From positions 21,639,336-21,703,335 of the forward strand of contig NC_066849.1 of NCBI RefSeq assembly GCF_001640805.2: a DNA stretch of 64,000 bases, given 5' to 3'. A model generated the notes under the pieces. That model was not told the origin of the DNA. It did not search any database and was given only the letters and a program-made list of their open reading frames with translations. Below are positions 1 to 12,600 of the stretch, one piece after another (within the stretch, counting starts at the first letter, position 1; the number at the start of each line of letters is the position of its first letter). The position numbers and the translations under genes are program-made. This DNA comes from Lates calcarifer (taxonomy: Eukaryota; Chordata; Actinopteri; Centropomidae).

Positions 1-2473
1 GCCGCTTGGCCGCTGAAGAACTACCTCTGCAATATTAGAAACCAAGTCAAACCACAAGACCGCGCTTTTCTCTCACCTCTCTCTCTCGATCGCTGTCTCT
101 CCCTCCAGAAAACATTATAGTGTTGAAGCGTTGAAGTGTCGAAACAACAGCCTGCATCAACTTTGTGTAACCGTAACATCAAAACAAAAGTTAATATGTT
201 GTCCCTTTTAAGCTGTATTACACTGAAAAATCTGTCTTTCTGATATCAAGTCAAAACAAAACCTTTACTGTGTGGGTTGGTGTTGATCTTGTCATCTCTT
301 GCCAGTTGCCATCTGTTAAACACTTGTTGGACTTTTTTTAACCTGTTGCTTCTCATTAACATGCTTTCTCAGTGCTTCTCTCTCTCATCAGTAACCATCT
401 TTCCCCTTCTTCACTACAAAGAATGAACCACTTTCGCAGATGTGGAGGCAAACAGAGACAGGGGACGAGGTGAACAGTCCAATCTCTTTCATCAGATATG
501 GTTATTTAGCATATAAATACATTCGTAATGCAGGTTATAAATGTCAGCACTTTCTTGGAAAATGTTAAAAAGCTTCTAGCTGTGATCAGCTCTGCACAGC
601 TTTAGTATAACCTTCACAAGCTTTGTACCCCAGCCTCAGAGCTCTCACCTTTATAAGCTAAAACCAGCACATGCCGGGCAAGTTCAGGAACTTTATAGAC
701 CGAGGGTGGCAGCGAAAACATTAGTGCAAAAACAACTCAGGCTGCCTGACCATTAAAGAAGTATTTACCCAGCTTGGTTCTGATTTTATTCTATAGAAAA
801 TTCTGCAAACCCAAACTCAAACAATCCCCTTGACCACATTCTGACTCCTGGTAATCTGATCCAACCTGATGTTATTCATGTCCTGATCTCTACACCCCCT
901 GTATGCTAACATATTGGCACCCTCTTACAAGTGATTGATTATCCCTGAGGCCTAAAATGCAAAGACAGTGGAGTTTAATGACATATAAAACCATGTTTTC
1001 ATGTCAGGTTCACAGACCTTTTAACAATAACAGCTGGCATAGGCAGAGTGCTGGGAAGGAAAAGTGTGGGCAAGCTGAGATGTCGTGATAGCAGGAACCC
1101 TGTAGTTCTCTGTAACCCATAACTGTGATACAACCTGCCAAGATCAGCAACATGTTTTAAAGCATTTTACTTTCCCTTTTAGTCAAGAGAGATTATACTC
1201 ACAGACAAACCCTTTGGCCATGCCAGTGCCAAAACCAAGAGATCAAAAACACAGAGGGGTAGAAGATGACATACAATTAGGAGTAATAGCCTTCACAATA
1301 TAAATAGTGTCAGTAAAAAGATGTTATTATACATCTCCAGTTTCATCAGAGCACATGTTAAAGCCATTTATAGGGAACAAAGAGTCTATTTCAGGTTGGT
1401 GTTCTGACTGGTGATGGAAGCGATGCGGGATGAATCTTCCAGTTCAACTCTGTCAGTATTGGTTATGAGGTGTTTGCTGCTCCTTCCCTTGAATACAGAC
1501 ATTTGTCCTGCTTTTGACAGACGACCTTGACAGATCCTGATCCTGTCTGCTTTGCTCCCTCTGAGCTGAATACAGCTCATTTTACAAATTCTCTGAGAGA
1601 TCTCTGGGAGGAAAACATTCACATAAAACATCATCTTCTACTCTAATGCAGCATGATTAAGTGATATGAGCAGAAAGTTGAGTAGATGCTAGAATATGGC
1701 CTGAATACTGGAAGATTTTCGGACATGCTACCCAAATGTTTTAGTGCTAAAACTGAACTGCAAAACTACAATCACTGTAGTTTAGCTGGACATTTATGTG
1801 CGGCTCCATGCTGCAGTTGACTGGCCTTTTTTAAATTTACATGACATTATAAATCTGTACTGGAGATATGACCTGAGTAACTACTAGAGGTGGGCATACA
1901 TTGAGCCTGCTGTACATATAACATATAGCGATAGGGGCTGATGGAAGAGCAGACAGAGATTGTTCCTTATACTCTTGACTGCATGGCTGCATTCAACTAT
2001 AGTGTAAGGCTATCCAATTTGTATTTCGCTCTGCTCCAGTGGACAGCCCACCTTCAACCTACCTGATGCTATGAATCACGAATCTAAGTTTAATGATGCT
2101 TCATGAGCAGCTCTTCTAAATAGGGTTCAGTGTACGAGAGAAGCAATTCAAAGATGTAAACAGATGAAGTACTGGGTGGAAAGTGGACGAAGCGCTCTTA
2201 TAAATTTCCAAATCTTGTTCTGTACATGTAATTGAAAATTAAAGAAGCAAGAATTGGATGTTCCACACTGATAAACACACCATAAATAAATAACGGACAA
2301 GATAAATAAATAAAAAATAATTTGTCAATTACAGCTCATATCAAACATTGTAGTCCATGTGCTGACAAAGACTGAAAAAAGGCATATAACTATATAGTTC
2401 TAATTTTAAATCTTTTTCACATTAATCTACTCATTGCAGGGAGTGCAATTACTCAACCTGTGAAAAATGTCGC
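1..2473. other. Gene-free flank, no feature supported
   Basis: I see no splice-flanked coding segment and no family-like open reading frame here. The only open frame of note (1386-1634, minus) has no recognisable motif and ordinary AT-rich composition. The sequence is unremarkable single-copy-looking DNA, with AT-rich runs near 2280-2330. Confidence 0.5.
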
Positions 2474-2785
2474 TGTCATGGTTAAACTGTTTCCACCCTC
2501 CTTTCCCTTGATTTCCCTCGGTTTTCCCTCCTCTGTGCGTGTTGTTTGTGTGTTTGTACTGCTGGGCGTGGTCACTTGATGCTTGCTCCCGCCAATTCAC
2601 CTGCACACCTGCACCTCATCACCTCATCAAAGACACAAGCTGCTGCAATATTAAACCCTGGACCTTTCCTCAGCTCCTTGACAGATTGTTCCGGCTGCTT
2701 CGGTGGGATTTGAATCAAGTTAACTCTATGATTCCTGTGCCTTAGACCCTGCAGTCTCCCATAGTCTTTACAGTTACATGTCACA
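2474..2785 (+). repeat. Probable solo LTR remnant (fish Gypsy-like)
   Basis: The stretch begins TGTCATGG and ends TCACA, in the manner of an LTR. Internally it has the layout of many fish LTRs: a pyrimidine-rich 5' part, a TGTGTTTG stretch, tandem CACCTGCACCTCATCACC-like phrases near 2600-2630, a TATTAAACCC element near 2650 that could serve as a TATA box, and a CTTGACAGATTGTTCC phrase near 2680. No flanking target-site duplication is visible and no second copy or internal gag-pol sequence lies nearby, so the ends are estimates. The open frames on both strands inside it have no protein motif. Confidence 0.4.
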
Positions 2786-5700
2786 ATTTTTATTTTTTAT
2801 GAATGACAGTCCTGTTAAGTATAAATGATGAATTATATATGTTATATGTTATAATTATAGATTAAAATATATGTAGCATAAAACAAATTTGGAATCTTAA
2901 GCAAAAGCAAAGCAAATCAGTACTTTGGTTTTCACTGTGATGTGTGTTATGATGCCAGAGGCCCACCTCTCCAAAACCTTGATGCCTGAAGAAAATGTAA
3001 CCATTTCTTAACCCACTTGAGTGGAATGGCTTCCTGTCTCAGAGTAACAAGATTTCCAGCAGGGTGGTGGTGGGGTTGGAAAGGAGGGAAAGCAGCATCT
3101 CTCTCTTTTTTTTCCTTCTTTTTTTCCTTTGATTTCCACAACCACAGCTTAAGTAAAGTGTGTTTGAGCATGTTTGTACTGTGCATGGATATGTGAGCAT
3201 GACTCTGGCTGTATTTTTTTTCAGTCTCTCTTTAGTTTCACAAACACACACACAGAGACAGCTTCTCTGTAAGACAATAATAGAAATGGAACGGCATGGA
3301 AACAGAAGCTCTTTTTAACCAGCTGGCTCCATGTCAATATTACTCTTTACCCCTAAATGATCACACACAAGTCTATGTTTCTGTTTCCTTCTACACACAG
3401 CCAGTTCCCCAACCCAACACACACAAATACACACTGTGTCTTTCTTTCATATTGCCATTAAGCTGAGAGTCTAAATATTCCTGGTGCAGTCTCAAACACA
3501 CCTGACTGCTACCTTCTCCAACCATTCTGCGCTCTTGCCACTGATGGATTTTTTCCCCAAAATATTTGCTCTGTAACACAAGCTACTCTGTCTTGTGTTT
3601 TCACTTCAAACAAAGCTATTAATCACCTTAATCGCCCTCAATTAACCCCCTACACCAGATGCTCGCTCCGCACGTCATACCGGTAACCGCTCGCTCAGTT
3701 GCTCATGAAGTCACCTCTGCCAAACAGGTGATGAATCACTACCACAAGGCAATCTCCGCCACAGGCTAATTCACATAAGCTTCGGATGACAAAACATTAG
3801 CTGGAGGGAAATTTTGGAAACAGCCAGAGGGAGGCTAATGGAGAGCAGAAACGCAAAAAGTGCAAACGCATGTGCCTAAAGCTGTGAGAGTGCACTTGCA
3901 TGAAGACCTGCATCTTTGACTGAGGTGTTTAATATCTGCTTGCTGTATTTAGGTAGACAGGGAATCCCTGGAGCACAACACAAAACACTTTAGAGTGCAG
4001 CAGTAAGAGACAAAAAAAAGAACAATTTCACTCTCCAAATTCCTACGCAATTCAGTTTAGTATGCCCACAAGTGAATATTTTTCTTTTTCAGTGAGGCAT
4101 CATAGAACAAAAGAAAATAACAAGAAAACAAACATTAAGAAGTGTGAATATACAAAGAGGTAATATCATGAACTGCAAGAACTGCAAAACTAAGAGTGGA
4201 GTAAACTGAATCATGGGTATCATGGTTGTTTTTCTTAAACATAGGATAGAAAGAATTTGCTGACTGACTTTGCTTTCTGTATTCATGTGCACTTTGTGAG
4301 CAGAATTGACATACTAATGTCTGTAAACCATTAAAGTCCAAAGTTAATCTGAGCAACAAATTGCTAAAGCTTCTCTAAATCGCACAGAACTATTAGGTCA
4401 AACTGAAGTTCAGTTTTGCTAAAACAAATAAATAAATAAAATAAAAAAACAATAATAATTGTTAATAATTAAAAAATAAAAAACTCTAAATAGCTCTATG
4501 ACTTTGGTCAAACTTGGACTTAACTCTTTCTTTTCTTGTTTTGTTTTCAGCTGTTGCTCAGGCTCATCTATGATATGAGTACTGCCTCATGTAAATATGT
4601 TCCTTTTGTACAATGCCTTGTAATTCCATACGCAAACCACAGAGTGCTAACCTTACAGGACTACTTACTGCTGAAAGTCTGGTTATTTTCTATCACCACA
4701 AGGTTGGTGAAAATATAACACAAACAAAAAGTTTTGGAGGCTAGATAGCATAGCTTGCTACCTTTATTTTACAGCTCTGTCTGGAATGAAACAAAAGGTA
4801 TAAAGGGTCATATGTGTTAAATTGCAGTTGTTAACCATCGTTGCGTTTGCATCTGCAGGCTAGAGGACTCTGACACGCTCCACCCAGTAGCACACCCCAG
4901 AAAATCAGTGTGTCCCCTGGCAACGGAAACTCTCAGATGTCAGTCAATCATTACCATGGGAAACACCCACTTCAGAGGCTTAAACCTTAGACAGTGTTCT
5001 CACAAATATGTACAAGACAGTATTACCCAACTTTTTAGAAAATGGAAAAATAGGTACTGAGGATCATTATATTTTATATTTTCTCTCTTTTAGGTCAGTT
5101 CAAATTTAAGAACCTAAGGGATCTTAAAAATAATACATCAACCTAAAGCCCAGTTTGGCCCGTACTGGAGCTAAGGATAACCAACTTTTTTTTAGAGATT
5201 GGCAATGTTACCCGCAGGGTCAGCTTTTATCCTTGTACTGCCGATTGCTCATTGGGTTACTCGCACTGGGTCCACTGCCAAATGTTTGATATCCAAGATG
5301 GAGGTATGTTCCTTTGAACACAGCTTGTGACACTCTTCCGTTATAGCCTCACATGAGCTGGATCACAGCAGATGATGCCAACCGTGCTTGTTGACAGCGA
5401 GGAGGACAAGTGCAGATTTAATCAGACACACTTGTAGCAGTCACTGGGCGATATCTACATCATCGGGTGTTGTCTTTCTTGTGAAACACGAAGGGGAATT
5501 AAAACCGGGTGGATGAGTAGTCAGGTCTTATCGTGCAGTGGCAGTTATAGCTCAAGATTTAAATCAACCAAGGTCAAAGTAATGTTATAAATGGGCAATG
5601 GAGAAGGTGACAAGGACTCAAATTGATGAGTAGAACCAATTTAAGAACATCATATTGAATTAAACATGATTATGTCACTGCTTTCTGTCCAACCTCTGAC

Positions 5701-6194
5701 CAAACATGTTTTCAGCACAACTAAGCCCAACTGGGTTGAGCAATGTCAGTCAAGCAGTACAGTGATCTGCTTCAGCAGTCGTTAACAAATTTTAAAAATA
5801 GATGGGGGAAAACAAAACTTCAGGTAATATCTCAATACGTTGAGCACAAACCTGCAGAGGTTAGAGGATAATTCCCCGCCTGCTTACCCATACTAAAAAT
5901 GTTCAGAGATTAGAATATGCTTTGAATCCGCTTCCACCTGTCCCAGCTGGGATTTGGACCATCTGTCATAACAAGACTATAAATACTCCTCCAAATCTGT
6001 GACTAAATAGAGGAACTAGAAAAAAATAACGATGAGAACTTAAAAAATGTAAATCTGATAAAACCTGGTCCAGTTTCCCTGGGCATTGAATTCATATTGG
6101 ATTATTCTGTAGTGCATGATTTATGTCCATTCAACATTTTCTGCCAATGCAAGGAGTAGAGTATCCCATATGTAAGAGGCTTGACCGCCTACAG
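2786..6194. other. Gene-free stretch
   Basis: No coding exon is supported. The sequence is AT-rich, with a simple A/T tract at 4425-4485. A block at about 3650-3850 looks less degenerate than its surroundings (balanced composition, TAAT-type homeodomain words, CAGGTG E-box) and could be a conserved non-coding element, but that is only an impression of composition. Confidence 0.4.
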
Positions 6195-6260
6195 TCTTTC
6201 CCTAACCTTAACCAGGTAGTTTTAGTTACCTAACCTTAATCATACTGTAGTTACATATAC
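6195..6260 (-). repeat. Fragment of a CCTAACC-type fish interspersed repeat
   Basis: Tandem CCTAACCTTAACC phrases spaced by about 20 bases match the reverse complement of the segment at 21520-21575 (GGTTAAGGTTAGGAAAAGA). Both match a repeat that is frequent in fish genomes. The two copies in this window are in opposite orientation about 15 kb apart. Confidence 0.5.
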
Positions 6261-9200
6261 AAATATAATTGGAATAAATAATAAATAAGTTGCTGGCATT
6301 AACCAACGATAAACAACATCACTGAACATAATCCTGTGTTTTGCAGAATCATCCAATATCAGTGCTCTGGCAGATGCAAATCCTCTGATATTTCAGTCCA
6401 ACCTGATCTAATTAGTTGTGAAAGCACTTCAAGGTGCATGCATCAGCAGACTGATTCCAAATATCATTTTCTATTAAAGCATGATATAGAAAAGGCTTTT
6501 TTTGTTTCTTGTTACATTGGCTCAGACAATTTGTACCTCTCGGAAGTGGTTGCATGCATGATGTATGGTTTAGGGAACTACTCTTAGCTCTATATATGTG
6601 TTTGACATAGAGTATGAGACAGGGGAGTGAAAGGTATTCATGCATTCATACCTGAAATTATACAGTCAGTCAAAACCAGGTTTTGATGCAAGTGACTGCA
6701 ATTCTGTGTTTTGTCTGTTCCTGTCACTGGTTTGTAGTGGGTAGAACTCAAAATATTCAGTATGAGAGTTGTGGGGTTGTTTGCTCATGTTGGCAGGCCA
6801 CAGTCAATGAAATCTAGTCTGACACAGAAGTTGAATCTTTGAGTGTTAACTCTTAATAAATAATATAAAAGAATTTAAAAGTGATCTGTTGACTGTTGAA
6901 GAGAAGCACCTTTCCTTACCTTTAGGTAATCATCTTCAAGTGCTGCACTTGAAAGTCAGAGTATAGTAAGTGGTATGCAGGGTTGTGATTGAAAATTGCT
7001 GTGAATTGTACTCACCATGTGTTCTTGTCAATTTAATTGGAGAATCTAAATAAATAATTTCAAGCACAAAACTGAAAACCAGTGAGCAATATGGTGGCGT
7101 GTGCTTGAGAAAACCTGTTATAGCGCTCAACCTGTCAAAAACCCAGTTGGGGTTGTGCATTCCAAAAATTACAAATGTCCTCCCAAAGTGAGTTGTTTCT
7201 TTAAGTGCACTTCAGAATTCAGTCTCTGTCCCAGTTGAAATTGATGTAAATTTAAGGTGGCCTAAATTGGCCTGAAATTGCAGTGTGTGGTCACCACTAT
7301 TTTCTAATAATCCATCAAACTAATGTGTCGGCCAGAAAAAGACACAAAGTCAAACAGAAGAGCTTCAGTCATCGCAGATTAGGAGCAAATTCGTAGACAG
7401 TGGCTACAGTGTTACTGGAAAAAGGAAAGAAACGGAGAGAATCAGAAAAGACAGCAGAGCAGTGGAAGGATTTAGTCGCGTGTCTGTCCTCGCTACATAA
7501 CCGGTTATTACAGCGGGGCAGTGAAGGCTCGGAGGCCCCCTGACTATCATTTATCAATCATCATACGAGGAGGAAAAGCCCTTCCTCCCCTCTCTGAGTT
7601 TCCACTTGGAGCTCTAAATGAGCAGTAAATCACTGCCCTATAGCAAGTCGCCAACACCCGAGTGAGAGTGAATGGCGAATGAATGAATGGCGGGAATTAG
7701 GTTGCCGTTAACTCAACGAGCCAAATCACTGACAGACAAATGAGAAAACATGGGCAGTGATGGTGCTGACAAATGGGGCCACTTTCCTCTCAGAAAATGA
7801 GAGAGTATTATAGTTTGTGGATGGATGAATGACAAAAATAGGACTGATGTTAACAAGTCCGGTTGAACTCTGAGAGGGTTCATGCACCAGCAAGGAGACT
7901 GGTGATGTGAATTGAGATTATATTAAACCTAAATGTAGGTTTGAAAGTGCCTGACCAGCAAACATTGGAGCAGTAGATCTACTTTTAAACTTTTCTTATG
8001 ACTAACAGGATGTGAATAAGCTGTAAAAGCCATGTACTTGCAGATTGTATCTCCAGTGTCATTATATTGGTTTCTACTTTGAGCCATTGCATTTATCACT
8101 GAAAGAAAATTCTGTATTTAAATAGGCTTTCAGCATCAGCCAGAAAGCAATAATATGTGAGACATTTAAAACTGACTAAAAATAGAACCGATATTATGGG
8201 GGGAAAAAAAGAATTAGTCATAGCTGATGCATAGGTGTTGGATTCCATGAGAAATAAGCGTGTCTGTGTGTGTAAGTGAAAACAAATGTGAGAGAAAGAT
8301 GGAGACAGAGGAAGCAGACGCCAGAAAAGACATTGTAGACAGACAGATAGAAATAAGGAGAATGGAGACAGCGAGGCTGCTGATTGTCAGACTGCGTGTC
8401 AGACCCGACGCCTCCACCTCTCCTCCTATTCCTTCCCCTCCGTCATCCCATTCCTTCCCAATCTGCCCATCACTCCCCAATCTCAGACACATCACTCCTT
8501 TGTGTTTGATATTGTGGGGTATTTTTGTGTGTGTAAAACAAAGTTATACTCAGTTGAGAAATAAAGTTTTGTAGTGAGAAGTAATAACTTCCAAAATTCT
8601 CTTTGTCAGATGGAATTTATTATATTGTTAATCTTATAAGAAATGAGAACTGATATAGGGAAAATAGCTGACTTACTCATTGTGTTAAAGAGCATGAAGC
8701 AAGAAGACCTTAAAGATAAGTTTCTGAGAGAAAAAGGTTATGATTTTGGTCTGGTGCAAGAGAAGTAAAAGAGACATACGTGATTAGATTATCTAGAAGT
8801 CTCTCCAATACAAAGAAATGTATGTTGTTTGTTGCTTGGTGCCTATCTACCTGTTTGTTTTGTTTATCTGCCCTCCAATCTGGACTATATTTGTTTCCAG
8901 GCTCACAGCTAGATGGTGATTTGTTCATAGTTGGCGAGGAAGATGAGGAACAGATAAATACAGTAGTTGTAGCAACTAGCATAGAGCACAGAATATATGA
9001 TCCAAATAAGACAGAAAAGAGAATCTTGTATATTTTAACCTTTTTCCCCAGGAAGCATCAGCACAGGGACACGGGGAGAGAGGGAACATTTTTGAGTCTA
9101 ATGAAGAAAGACATTTGTCAGAGGAAAACCACAGAGGCCACCAGCTATTACTCACCCGTGATGCATGAATGTGAGTTTGTGTGTTACATGTTCTGCAATG

Positions 9201-9566
9201 CTAATGTGCCTCAAGTGCTCAATATTCAAAAACACAGAAATTCATGCACAGAGACAAATTTACCTCAGAAACTTTCATGAAGCAGAGTTAGTGTTCTACA
9301 CACACACACACATACACTCTGTATGCCCAGCTGTGTCAACAGGTGCACATTTATTTAGTTGTGCTATGGTATTAGACTATAAGGCAGGGGGCAGTTAGAC
9401 AGTGACTGTATATGCGTTTGTGTGTAAATGTGTGTTTTTGGGGTGATAGGTATAATGACTGTAATTAATGATCCTGCTCCACTGGCAATGTGTCATGTTG
9501 TGTCACCGCCTACTGCCATTTCAGTCCAAATAAAACCCATTTAACTAATCACACTTCAGTAGAGTG
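6261..9566. other. Gene-free stretch
   Basis: No coding exon is supported. A purine-rich segment (about 8270-8370) runs directly into a pyrimidine-rich one (about 8405-8480), which creates long open frames on both strands with no family resemblance. The 166-residue frame at 8780-9280 (+) has no recognisable domain, no neighbouring splice signals and cysteine-rich composition typical of chance frames. Confidence 0.45.

Positions 9567-9602
<36 letters not shown>
9567..9602 (+). repeat. (GT)n microsatellite
   Basis: A pure GT run ends in a short GC-alternating tail (GCGCGCG). The alternating purine-pyrimidine tract of about 36 bp could adopt Z-DNA. Confidence 0.95.
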
Positions 9603-9603
<1 letters not shown>

Positions 9604-12600
9604 AGCAAGAGACAATGAGAGCAAAAGACTGTCTGCACGTGTGAGTTCAGGTGGGCAAATAAGCATCCTAGTGAGTAAGAGTATATTGGTGCATATTTGA
9701 GATTTATCTTTGCATTTGTGGGATGTGTGAGTCTAATTATGTTTGTGTGTGTGCAAGCGTGCGAGAGAGATGGAGTCGCAGATCTGGGACTGAGCTCTTG
9801 ACATCTGTCATTTTGGAGAGCGTCACAGCAGCCAGGAGGGAATAGATGACAATCCATGTGGGACAAATTAGGACACTGAAAAGGGGGGATGGGGTAAATA
9901 GAGACAACAGTCCCCTGATGAAGGCGTTTTTGCAGAAATGTGCCAGTGAGCTGTGCTAATAAATAGGTTTTCTTTTTCTAATTCGAGGTGCCTGGGAGTT
10001 CTTTTGGGATTGAATAATGAACATTTACTTTGTTGTTCCTCGGGGAGAAATTTGCTCTGGACACATTTCTGCTGCCTGAAAATCGATGCCGCCACAAAAT
10101 AGTACATCACAATGTAAATAATACAATGTAATACAATACACATCACCTGTGACACAAATTTTGAATTATGGGTTTTGGCTTTTTGTGGGTAAATTATTTC
10201 ACAGTGATTTATGCTCCTGTGTGTGGCTGCCTTTTATAAGTTGCGTTTTTCATTCCAATGCAAACACATATTTTGCTCTCATGTTTTTTGGGGCTGTTTT
10301 GGAAAGAAGTGTGAAACTCCACTGCCAGTTTTTACTGCACTATATACCACTCTGTATTTGACCCAATGAAGTTGTCTTGTTTACTGTAAGAGACTCAAGA
10401 GGGCCCATGAGACCTGTTTTATTTCTGCATTTGTAGTCAAAGTGTACATCATATAACCACCTTTTATCCATGGTCAAATTATTTTGGGTTTGAGTTGTAC
10501 AGCTGCCCAGAAAATAGTTTGCAAATGGGAAGATGAGGATGTTTGTTTGAACATGAATGCAAGCACATGTTTATATGCGTACAAACTCTATAGAAAAACT
10601 CTTGTGCTCACATTCACAATTTCTGCATTGCACACACTTGAAAACACACACAGATCCAAAGGGGGATGTGATGAATGTGTCTTCACTCTCCAGAGAGATT
10701 CACACAGGGATGCATTCGCTGAGGACACAAACCCAGCAAGCTGTCACATGGCTTCACTGGCTTCAAGCTGTTACTTGGCAGATAAGAAATTTAAATAAAA
10801 TGTTTGCATTACAGAGAAAAAATTAATTAATAAAAAAAAACCCTCAGACTTCAAAGCCAATCTAAGAACCAAACTGCACCATCAAGACATTCTGCTCAAA
10901 CTAGAGACTGCTATCAGCTGATTATGTTCTGTGTGGCCACATGCAAACCTCAGGGCTTCAGTAACAAACTGTGGAAACACTGCAGACAGGACGCGATGCA
11001 AGTTTCAAAAACAGTGTGTGGGAATCAGCCAGTGTTTTATTCTTCTGCTGGTGTCAGAAAAGGTTGAAAAATGCAAATTTACTCTCTCTGAGATGAATCA
11101 GACAAAAATGTAATGAGCTTGATTCTAAAATTAGATATACAAGCCACCCACTCTCAAAGTGTAGCTGAGTACATTTTCAGTACTTGAAGAACACAAGCCT
11201 TTGAATCACCTTGACTTTCACTTTCAAACCTCTTTTTGGAGAGATGAATCATCCCAATGTGATGCTGATAGTACGTATTCATTTATGTGCATATGAGCTG
11301 CACAACCTTGTCTTATACAAAAAACATTTATATACTATTGATATGGTTTTCTTACATTACACTGGAAACCATTGTTAGCATCCTGCATCCCACTACTAAA
11401 GCACTTGAAGTTGAGTAAAATCATGGTTTTGGTTAAATAAATATCCTTACACCACACAGTCAGTACCAAAACATGTCTGTGACTCACACCAGCTACTGCA
11501 CCTCAACAGCTATCTCTACACAGCACGTGCACACACATTCTCTGCATGTGTGTGTCTTCTGCTGAGTTAAGAGGCCAGTTGTGGCAGAACACATGCCTGG
11601 ACAAAGGAGGCCTCTCCAGCTGAGCGTGTGTGTGTGAAGTGGAGGTTGTTGGTGTCGGCTGTAACCAGATCTCTGTGTTTGGCTGGTGAGGACTGACAGA
11701 CAGCAGGATGAACTGGCAGGACTTACCTCCGTCCCCTGATCCCAGAAAAGAAACAACAGAGCAGGGGCAAAGACAAGGAACTGCACCTTAAAATTCATCC
11801 ATTATCTACACCTGCTTGTTCTTTGTGCTGAGTCTATCCCAGCACTTATTAAAAGTCAGTGGGGAAAGTGGGGAATATTTGGACTTGGGCCCGAAGGCCC
11901 TGAGCAAAGTATCCATCACAAGTTCCCAGAGCCCTATGGTGGTGTATTAAAAGTCCTTGTTTTGTCCCCATCAACCAAAACATATTTAAATTACAATAAT
12001 ATAACATGGAGAAAAGCACATTTGAGAACCTGAAACTGGTGAAACTGGCAAGTCTTGCCCTTTTTGCTTGCTCAAAATAACTGTCAATTCACTTTAACTA
12101 ATTACTCAATCAACTATTCATTTAAGAACTAATGATTTCAGAGCTATGTAACTTTTTTATCATCATCTAGCTACAGTGTCAACCTGAACTTTTATCTTCT
12201 CTCTCTCTGTGTATTCAAGGCATCACAATACAAGTGCACACAGAGAAGTAATACATCACTGGCAGCTGCCGTTGTGGAAACAAATGTAATCAGTTAAAGA
12301 TGAAGCCTATTACAAGACATAATGTGGCTGGAATGAGGCCCTCTGCACATAAACAGCCTTCACTGTTGTTCTGTGTCTCGGCGCATGCAACTCACTTTGC
12401 CAGCACTTTATTTTCTGACACATTGCTATATTGGAGACACATACATTAACACCTGCACTCACACGCACACTGAGACATACACACATGCTAGCGCATTTGA
12501 ACAAGAGAGCTGTAAAAGGATGGACTGTCGAGACACTGCCAGGTGAAAAGTGTGATGATGGGTTGTTGGCAGCAGCCGCTGGCTGAGGACCAGCACTCCA

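Noticed and set aside
8780..9280. 166-codon plus-strand open frame
   Set aside because: Composition is typical of chance frames, there are no motifs, and an overlapping open frame exists on the other strand.
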